From the NCBI GenBank assembly GCA_002347095.1, contig DDWZ01000022.1:1-64000 (forward strand): a stretch of 64,000 bases of DNA. The letters are read 5' to 3'. The DNA is from Desulfobulbaceae bacterium UBA2273 (GTDB lineage Bacteria > Desulfobacterota > Desulfobulbia > Desulfobulbales > Desulfurivibrionaceae). A program made the position numbers and the translations under genes. Shown piece after piece: positions 59,116 through 64,000 of this stretch. A model generated the notes under the pieces. The model was not told the DNA's origin, ran no database searches, and saw nothing but the letters and a program-made list of their open reading frames with translations. Positions within the stretch are counted from its first letter, which is position 1. Each line of letters opens with the position of its first letter.

Positions 59116-60153
59116 GTGATTCTTTCCCTCGACGAATCCATCCAGAAACTAAAAACAGAGATTCTCTCCCAGGACTGGAGCCTATCCCCAAAAAAAATAG
59201 AGCCCCTGCAGGCGGCCTTTACCTGCCTGAAAAACCGCTTCAATACCCGGAAAAACGCCCTGGCCATCCTGACCATGGCGGACAGCATTCTGCTTTACGC
59301 CCAGAAGCGGCAAGGCCGGATACCCCCTGAGTTTATCGATTTCCTCAAGGAAACCATGGCCCATGTGGTCAACATGTATGAGGACACCAAATTCGATCCG
59401 GACAGGGATGCCGAGGTGTTCAAGCGGGTGTATGGCAAGTTTGCCAAGCTCAAGGAAAAGGTGGCCGCCGAAAAGAGCGGGGAGCCCGCACCGGCGGTCC
59501 CGCCGGCGGGACCGCCCGCCGACTTGGAGCCTTGGGAAGAGCCGATCTCCCTGGAGGACGTCGCACCTCCTCCTGCCCGGCAGAAAACCGGACACAACCC
59601 AGCAGGCATGGTCCCCGGCAAATCCGCGCCCAAGGTTGCGGAGCCGAAACCCCTGCCGATCCAGCCCGGGGACATGATCCGCCCCATCACCGTCGGCAGG
59701 ATGTCCTTGGCCATTGCCGAGGAACACATCGCCATCATCAAGCCCCTCTCCCCAAAAAAGAGAAAAAAATACATCCACAGCAGCCAGATTCCCCTGAAGG
59801 ATCTGGGAGGCTGGTTTGGCCGCCTCTCCGGCCAGATGCAAGGCTCCCTCGCCCTGCTCAAAAACAACAAGCTGAAAAAGCTTATTCTCCCCCTCATGGT
59901 CCCCAGGGGCATGACCCTTGCGGATATCCCCGACGAAGAAGCCGCCATGCTGGTGGTGGTGAGCAACGGCAACTGGCACGGGGTTATCCTCTGCCGCTCC
60001 ATTGAACCGCAAGCAACCCCGCTGCTCTCCCTGACGCGGGCAAAAAACGGCGACATTGTCGGCCCGGCCCGACTTGGCGAAGACCGGGAGTTGCAACTGC
60101 TGAACATCAGCCAGTTGCTCGAACGGGAGGGTTTTCTCTTCATGCCGGTGTAA
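59116..60153 (+). CDS. Hypothetical protein, 345 residues
   Basis: Not recognised. It uses a GTG start with GGAG eight bases upstream. Residues 1-115 are helical (LDESIQKLKTEIL, DSILLYAQKR, IDFLKETMAHVVNMYEDTKF). Residues 116-180 form a proline- and alanine-rich linker (EPAPAVPPAGPPADLEPWEEP). Residues 185-345 look like a compact domain (MSLAIAEEHIAIIKPLSPKK, MLVVVSNGNWHGVILCRSIE, LLNISQLLEREGFLFMPV). The C-terminal part has the look of a CheW-type beta fold, but no motif proves it. It shares a transcript with the PilZ protein 35 bases downstream, so a link to cyclic-di-GMP control of motility or surface life is a guess. Confidence 0.75.
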   Translation: MILSLDESIQKLKTEILSQDWSLSPKKIEPLQAAFTCLKNRFNTRKNALAILTMADSILLYAQKRQGRIPPEFIDFLKETMAHVVNMYEDTKFDPDRDAEVFKRVYGKFAKLKEKVAAEKSGEPAPAVPPAGPPADLEPWEEPISLEDVAPPPARQKTGHNPAGMVPGKSAPKVAEPKPLPIQPGDMIRPITVGRMSLAIAEEHIAIIKPLSPKKRKKYIHSSQIPLKDLGGWFGRLSGQMQGSLALLKNNKLKKLILPLMVPRGMTLADIPDEEAAMLVVVSNGNWHGVILCRSIEPQATPLLSLTRAKNGDIVGPARLGEDRELQLLNISQLLEREGFLFMPV

Positions 60154-60188
60154 CAGGCGGCCAGACCGCAGGACAAGAGGATGCAACC

Positions 60189-60566
60189 ATGAAAAACAAA
60201 CGCAAAAACACTCGGGTGCCGTTTCAGGTCATCATCGGTCTGGACTTTCCGGATCGAAGCCATGCGGAGTGCGAAACCGCGGACCTGAGCCTCAAAGGAG
60301 TCTTCGTGCTCGGCGTTACCGGGCACAAGCTCGGCGAAAACTGTCTGGTTTCCTTGCGGCTGGTGGGCTCAACCAGCCACCTGACCCTGAAAATGAAGGG
60401 CACGGTTGTGCGGGTGGAAGAAGATGGGCTGGCCCTGCACTTTTACGAGATGGACCTGGACAGCTTCTTTCACCTCAAAAACATCCTCTACTACAACAGC
60501 GAAGATCCGGACGTGCTGGACGAGGAGCTTTCCACGCAAATCGAGAATTTCCAAGACACGCAATGA
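60189..60566 (+). CDS. PilZ-domain protein
   Basis: 125 residues. KRKNTRVPFQVII gives the RXXXR start and ETADLSLKGVFVLG the (D/N)XSXXG motif of cyclic-di-GMP-binding PilZ domains; LGENCLVSLRL and GTVVRVEEDGLALHFYEMD complete the beta barrel. It would report cyclic-di-GMP to an unknown partner, maybe the upstream protein. Its stop codon lies within the stem of a terminator. Confidence 0.88.
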   Translation: MKNKRKNTRVPFQVIIGLDFPDRSHAECETADLSLKGVFVLGVTGHKLGENCLVSLRLVGSTSHLTLKMKGTVVRVEEDGLALHFYEMDLDSFFHLKNILYYNSEDPDVLDEELSTQIENFQDTQ

Positions 60567-60586
60567 CGGTCAATCGTCATTTTTTT
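60562..60586 (+). terminator. Intrinsic terminator at the PilZ stop codon
   Basis: AATGACG and CGTCATT are perfect 7-base arms with a 6-base loop, followed by a run of T. The stop codon TGA is inside the left arm. Confidence 0.82.
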
Positions 60587-60684
60587 GCTCTATCCCGGCG
60601 CTGAATCCCTTTTTACTTTGCGCCGGGTGCCGCTCTGCGTTATTTTCCATCTTTACGAACACAACCCTTGCAGCGGAATGAACC

Positions 60685-60984
60685 ATGGCGATCATGCAGT
60701 TGAACATCATCCCCCTGGGCACCCAAACCCCAAGCGTGGGGCAATATGTGGCCGATATCCAGGAGGTGTTGCGCAGGGAAGGCGTCCCCCACAAACTGAC
60801 CGACATGGGAACGATCATCGAGGGCGAGCCCCAGGCGCTTTTTGCCCTTGCCGCCCGGTTGCATGAACTGCCCTTCACCAGCGGAGTGCAACGGGTCGTA
60901 ACCCAACTGGTGCTCGACGAACGGCGCGACAAGGATGTGACGCTGGGCGATAAAACCGCCGCGGTCCAAGCCCGCCTCGCCTAA
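60685..60984 (+). CDS. MTH1187/YkoF-like thiamine-binding protein
   Basis: 99 residues. MQLNIIPLGTQTPSVGQYVADIQEVLRREG and YKLT-like HKLTDMGTIIEGE, then VQRVVTQLVLDERRDKD, are the family hallmarks of the small thiamine-binding (DUF77) fold. It probably binds a thiamine-like ligand in the cytoplasm. No thiamine genes or TPP riboswitch are near. It precedes a CXXC micro-protein by 23 bases. Confidence 0.88.
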   Translation: MAIMQLNIIPLGTQTPSVGQYVADIQEVLRREGVPHKLTDMGTIIEGEPQALFALAARLHELPFTSGVQRVVTQLVLDERRDKDVTLGDKTAAVQARLA

Positions 60985-61007
60985 AAAAAATTCCGGATGA
61001 AACAACC

Positions 61008-61178
61008 ATGAGCCAGGCTACCCGCGAACCCCGTACAAAAAGAACCCTCCGCAAGGCGCCCTTTGTGGTGATCACCGCCTTTCTCCTCCTCTGGCTGATC
61101 GGCGTCGCCACCGGGGAACCGGCCCGGGTTCTGGAGCAGGCCCTCCAGGTCTGCCTGAGCTGCATAGGGATAGGCTGA
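61008..61178 (+). CDS. CD1871A-type CXXC micro-protein
   Basis: 56 residues: a short basic start, one membrane helix (FVVITAFLLLWLIGVATG) and the end ALQVCLSCIGIG, where CXXC lies almost at the C-terminus. This matches my memory of the CD1871A family of CXXC micro-proteins, usually encoded next to a membrane iron-sulfur protein. The ATG lies behind GGATGA. The stop codon is one base from the next start, so they are co-translated. It probably donates a ligand or docks to that partner. Too short for usual gene finders. Confidence 0.75.
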   Translation: MSQATREPRTKRTLRKAPFVVITAFLLLWLIGVATGEPARVLEQALQVCLSCIGIG

Positions 61179-61179
61179 A

Positions 61180-62073
61180 ATGGAAGCCGCCCGCAAATGG
61201 ATTCAGGTGATCGTCGCAATTCTCACCAACGGCTCCTGGTCCTTCCCCTTCACTAAAACCCTCTACCAGGGTCCGCTCAAGGTCATCTGCGCACCCGGCT
61301 TGAACTGCTACTCCTGCCCGGCGGCCACCACTTACTGCCCCATGGGCTCGATCCAGCAACTGCTGGGCGGGTTGCGCTTCGCCCTGGAAAACGGCCAGTA
61401 CTATTTCGGCTTTTCGGTGCTCGGCTCCATCGGCGTGCTCGGCGGGTTGCTCGGCAGGATGATCTGCGGTTGGGCCTGTCCCTTCGGCTTTATCCAGGAA
61501 CTGCTGCACAAGATCCCCTCGCGGAAATTCAGAATCCCGCGCATCCTCTCCCACGGCAAATACGTCTTCCTGCTCCTCTTTGTCGTGGTGCTGCCGCTGG
61601 TGCTTGTTGACGAGTTCGGCACCGGCAGCCCCTGGTTCTGCAAGTTCGTCTGCCCGGCCGGCACCCTGGAAGCAGGCATCCCCATGCTCCTGCTCCAGCC
61701 CAATCTGCGCAGCACCATCGGCCTGCTTTTTCTCAACAAGTTCGTGATCATGCTCCTTTTTCTGACCTGGGCCGTCTTTTCCAGCCGGCCCTTTTGCCGA
61801 ACCGCCTGCCCCCTGGGCGCTTTTTACGCGCTCTTCAGCAAGGTCCGCTTGATCAAGCTGCACCTCGATGAAGCCAAATGCACCAATTGCAAAGCCTGCC
61901 ACCATGTCTGCCCCATGGGGGTCAAATTCAATGAATCCCCCAATGACCCCGAGTGCATCACCTGCCTGGCCTGCATGAACAAGGCCTGCCAGTTCGACGC
62001 CATCTCTCTGGAAATAGGCGGTATTCCCTTGGCCGTTCCGGACAAGGGACTGTCCCCTGCCAGTAAACCGTAA
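61180..62073 (+). CDS. Membrane 4Fe-4S protein, NapH-like, partner of the CXXC micro-protein
   Basis: 297 residues, about four membrane helices. CAPGLNCYSCPAATTYCPMG, CGWACPFGFIQELL, CKFVCPAGTLEAG and CRTACPLGAFYALF are four Cys-rich CPXG motifs, and CTNCKACHHVCPMG and CITCLACMNKACQF are two [4Fe-4S] sites. This is the NapH/CcoG-like polyferredoxin plan. It is directly coupled to the micro-protein. It could oxidise quinol or a thiol and pass electrons across the membrane. The substrate is unknown. Confidence 0.85.
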   Translation: MEAARKWIQVIVAILTNGSWSFPFTKTLYQGPLKVICAPGLNCYSCPAATTYCPMGSIQQLLGGLRFALENGQYYFGFSVLGSIGVLGGLLGRMICGWACPFGFIQELLHKIPSRKFRIPRILSHGKYVFLLLFVVVLPLVLVDEFGTGSPWFCKFVCPAGTLEAGIPMLLLQPNLRSTIGLLFLNKFVIMLLFLTWAVFSSRPFCRTACPLGAFYALFSKVRLIKLHLDEAKCTNCKACHHVCPMGVKFNESPNDPECITCLACMNKACQFDAISLEIGGIPLAVPDKGLSPASKP

Positions 62074-62098
62074 CACCACATAGCGCAAGGAGGTTTGT

Positions 62099-62536
62099 AT
62101 GATCCGGCGACTCTGTTTCGGAATCGTTTTCCTATTGTTTTTCACCTCGCTGGCCCACGCGGAAATGGTGAGCATCAAAACGCCCAAGGCACGGATACGT
62201 TCCGGGCCGGGAGTGAACCATCCGATCAAGTTTGAACTGGGCACGGGGTATCCCTTGAGGGTGGTGAGCCGCAAGGGCAAGTGGCTCAAGGTGACCGACT
62301 ATGAATCGGACACGGGCTGGATCAGTAAAACGCTGGTAAGCAAAATCCCCCATTTGATTGTCAAAACGGAAAAGGCCGTCATCCGGACCGGCCCCGGAAC
62401 AAACCAGCGCGTTGTGGGCAATGCCAAACGCGGCGTGGTGTTGCGGACTCTCAAACATCAAAAGGGCTGGGTCCAGATCAAGCACGAATCCGGCCTCGTC
62501 GGCTGGATTCAACGCGATACGCTCTGGGGGTGGTGA
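62099..62536 (+). CDS. Secreted SH3b-domain protein
   Basis: 145 residues with AAGGAGGTTTGT before the ATG. A signal peptide (cleavage near AHA, residue 20) is followed by two bacterial SH3 repeats: KTPKARIRSGPGVNHPIKFELGTGYPLRVVSRKGKWLKVTDYESDTGWISK and KTEKAVIRTGPGTNQRVVGN with WVQIKHESGLVGWIQRD (noted by parts). Such domains bind cell-wall peptides. The likely site is the periplasm. No enzyme is attached. Confidence 0.85.
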   Translation: MIRRLCFGIVFLLFFTSLAHAEMVSIKTPKARIRSGPGVNHPIKFELGTGYPLRVVSRKGKWLKVTDYESDTGWISKTLVSKIPHLIVKTEKAVIRTGPGTNQRVVGNAKRGVVLRTLKHQKGWVQIKHESGLVGWIQRDTLWGW

Positions 62537-62605
62537 GCCCTTCTTTCATGTAATAGACCTGCTTCTCAAGCCCGTCTTTATCACTCCGCGCATCCAGGCA
62601 GAACC

Positions 62606-64000
62606 ATGAAAATATTCCGCACCAAGACCACGACCCCGGACGATTTCGACCATACCGGCCTCCACAAATGCCTCACCGCCTTTGATCTCACTCTGCTGGG
62701 GATCGGAGCGATCATCGGCACCGGCATCTTCGTGCTCACCGGCATCGCCGCCGCCACCCAGGCCGGGCCCGCGGTGATCCTCTCCTTTGTCATCGCCGGA
62801 ATCGCCTGCGCCTTCGCGGCCCTGGCCTATGCCGAACTTGCCGCCGCCGTGGGAGGCTGCGGCAGCGCCTACGGGTACAGTTACGCAGCCTTCGGCGAGC
62901 TGATCGCCTGGATCATCGGTTGGGATTTGATTCTTGAATACGGGGTGGCCACCGCCGCCGTGGCCAACGGCTGGGCCGGCTACTTCAACAACGCCCTCAC
63001 CGCCGTGGGCCTCGCCCTGCCGGACGCCCTGACCAAGGCCCCCATCCTGGGCGGCATCATCAACCTGCCGGCCGCGGGCATCGTCCTGATCCTCATGGTT
63101 CTGCTCATGCTGGGCATGCGGGAGAGCGCCCGCACCAACATGGTGATGGTCTTTGTCAAGCTGCTGACCATTGCGGTGTTCATCGGCGTGGCCATCTTCC
63201 ACGTCAATCCGGAAAACTGGAGCCCGTTCATGCCCTATGGCTGGAGCGGCGAGAGCCCGGAAGGCAAACCCGTCGGGGTGCTGGCCGGCGCGGCCATGGT
63301 GTTTTTTGCCTATGTGGGCTTCGACGCGGTTTCCACCGCAGCGGAAGAGGCAAAGAACCCGCAGCGCGACGTGCCCTTCGGCATCATCTTTTCCCTGGTT
63401 TTCTGCACCGTCATCTATATCGCGGTCGCCGGATTGCTCACCGGAGTGGTGCCCTACACCCAGCTCAACGTGCCTTCGCCCGTGGCCCACTCCCTCCACC
63501 TGCTGGGGATCAACTGGGCCTCGGCCCTGGTCGCCACCGGGGTTATCGCCGGATTGACCACGGTGATGCTCGTCCTCTATTACGGGCTGACCAGGGTCTT
63601 CTTCGCCATGTCCCGCGACGGCCTGATGCCGCCGTTTTTCGCCCAGGTGCATCCCAAAACCAAAACCCCGGTGCGGGTCATCGGACTCTGCGGCCTGATC
63701 ATCGCCCTGATCGCCGGCTTCATCCCCTTGGGCGAGCTGGCCGAATTGGTGAATATCGGCACCCTGGCCGCCTTTGTCTTGGTCTGCCTGGGGGTGGTCG
63801 TTTTGCGCATCAAGCAGCCGCACCTGCACCGGCCCTTCAAAAACCCGCTCAACCCGGTGTTCCCGCTGCTCGGCGCTTTCTCCTGCGCTGCGCTCATGGC
63901 ATTTTTACCCTGGGTTACCTGGCTGCGTTTCGCAATCTGGCTGGCAATCGGAGTAGTGATCTATTTCACCTATTCGATCCGCCACAGCAAACTGAGAGGT
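62606..64000 (+). CDS. Amino-acid permease (APC superfamily), 3' end outside window
   Basis: At least 465 residues, open to the window end. TAFDLTLLGIGAIIGTGIFVLTG is the APC helix-1 motif, and FFAYVGFDAVSTAAEEAKNPQRDVPFGI is the helix-6 stretch of the cationic-amino-acid (CAT) branch. About twelve membrane helices are present. PHLHRPFKNPLNPVFPLLG near residue 410 is typical of CAT-type permeases. It imports amino acids; the substrate cannot be told. The gene has a GGCAGAACC leader and starts 69 bases after the SH3 protein gene. Ends by truncation at 64000. Confidence 0.92.
   Translation, partial: MKIFRTKTTTPDDFDHTGLHKCLTAFDLTLLGIGAIIGTGIFVLTGIAAATQAGPAVILSFVIAGIACAFAALAYAELAAAVGGCGSAYGYSYAAFGELIAWIIGWDLILEYGVATAAVANGWAGYFNNALTAVGLALPDALTKAPILGGIINLPAAGIVLILMVLLMLGMRESARTNMVMVFVKLLTIAVFIGVAIFHVNPENWSPFMPYGWSGESPEGKPVGVLAGAAMVFFAYVGFDAVSTAAEEAKNPQRDVPFGIIFSLVFCTVIYIAVAGLLTGVVPYTQLNVPSPVAHSLHLLGINWASALVATGVIAGLTTVMLVLYYGLTRVFFAMSRDGLMPPFFAQVHPKTKTPVRVIGLCGLIIALIAGFIPLGELAELVNIGTLAAFVLVCLGVVVLRIKQPHLHRPFKNPLNPVFPLLGAFSCAALMAFLPWVTWLRFAIWLAIGVVIYFTYSIRHSKLRG

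Noticed and set aside
60685..60984. A TPP riboswitch before the thiamine-binding gene
   Set aside because: The 98 bases between terminator and gene lack the conserved thi-box core (CTGAGA); only an 8-bp inverted repeat CCCGGCGC/GCGCCGGG is present at 60594-60627.

Overview
The window looks like a chromosome segment of a motile, Gram-negative, sulfate-reducer-type bacterium of the Desulfobacterota, most like the Desulfobulbales. This is inferred from gene content: a class I hybrid cluster protein, a periplasmic nitrate reductase operon in the napM-A-D-G-H order known from Desulfovibrio desulfuricans, nrfHA, FlgH/FlgI rings that imply an outer membrane, and GC-rich coding. I see no rRNA, tRNA or CRISPR array.

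Layout. (a) 1-5701 appears to be the glmS-proximal part of a Tn7-like transposon. Four 20-bp repeats resembling TnsB sites end in TGT 23 bp after the glmS stop codon. The cargo is a tightly coupled operon: a SIS-HAD protein, a phosphoribosyltransferase-like protein, an ORC/CDC6-like ATPase, and a fourth gene cut off by an IS-like end at the window edge. I infer a conflict (defence) role. (b) 5725-16192 is core metabolism: glmS, nifS-nadA, a ribosome hibernation factor fused to a cold-shock domain, mscS, nagZ, queC and sfsA, plus a HigBA-type toxin-antitoxin pair. (c) 16285-27863 is flagellar: flhX, then flgFGAHIJNKL, csrA, fliW and flgM, with a consensus sigma-54 promoter before flgF and a sigma-28 promoter before flgM. 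(d) 28213-33907 holds polA, ppiD, dnaJ and plsY. (e) 34071-37509 is a nitrosative-stress cluster: hcp with an HcpR/FNR-like site at -41.5, an HD protein and a ferredoxin. (f) 37633-48461 holds tlpA, a small abundant-looking secreted protein, uppP, two methyltransferases, trkAH, mnmG and a two-component system whose sensor carries a CXXCH heme motif. (g) 48416-50908 is an accessory stretch in which the 3' end of the response-regulator gene recurs; it carries a ParE/Phd pair, two MITE-like repeats, a rubredoxin and a NYN-domain protein. (h) 50936-57989 carries nap and nrf for nitrate reduction to ammonium. Their promoters share one architecture of TTTACCG boxes at 11- and 21-bp spacing. (i) 58076-64000 holds a prepilin peptidase, a PilZ gene, a thiamine-binding protein, a CXXC micro-protein with a membrane iron-sulfur protein, an SH3 protein and an amino-acid permease that runs off the end.

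How it works together. Nap and Nrf would reduce nitrate to ammonium in the periplasm, fed by membrane quinol oxidation through NapGH and NrfH. Hcp and its partners deal with the nitric oxide and hydroxylamine that arise. Several repeat families (a palindromic 106-bp element in three copies, a G-rich element in two, a 213-bp MITE in two) sit between genes. The accessory material is concentrated at glmS and behind the response regulator.
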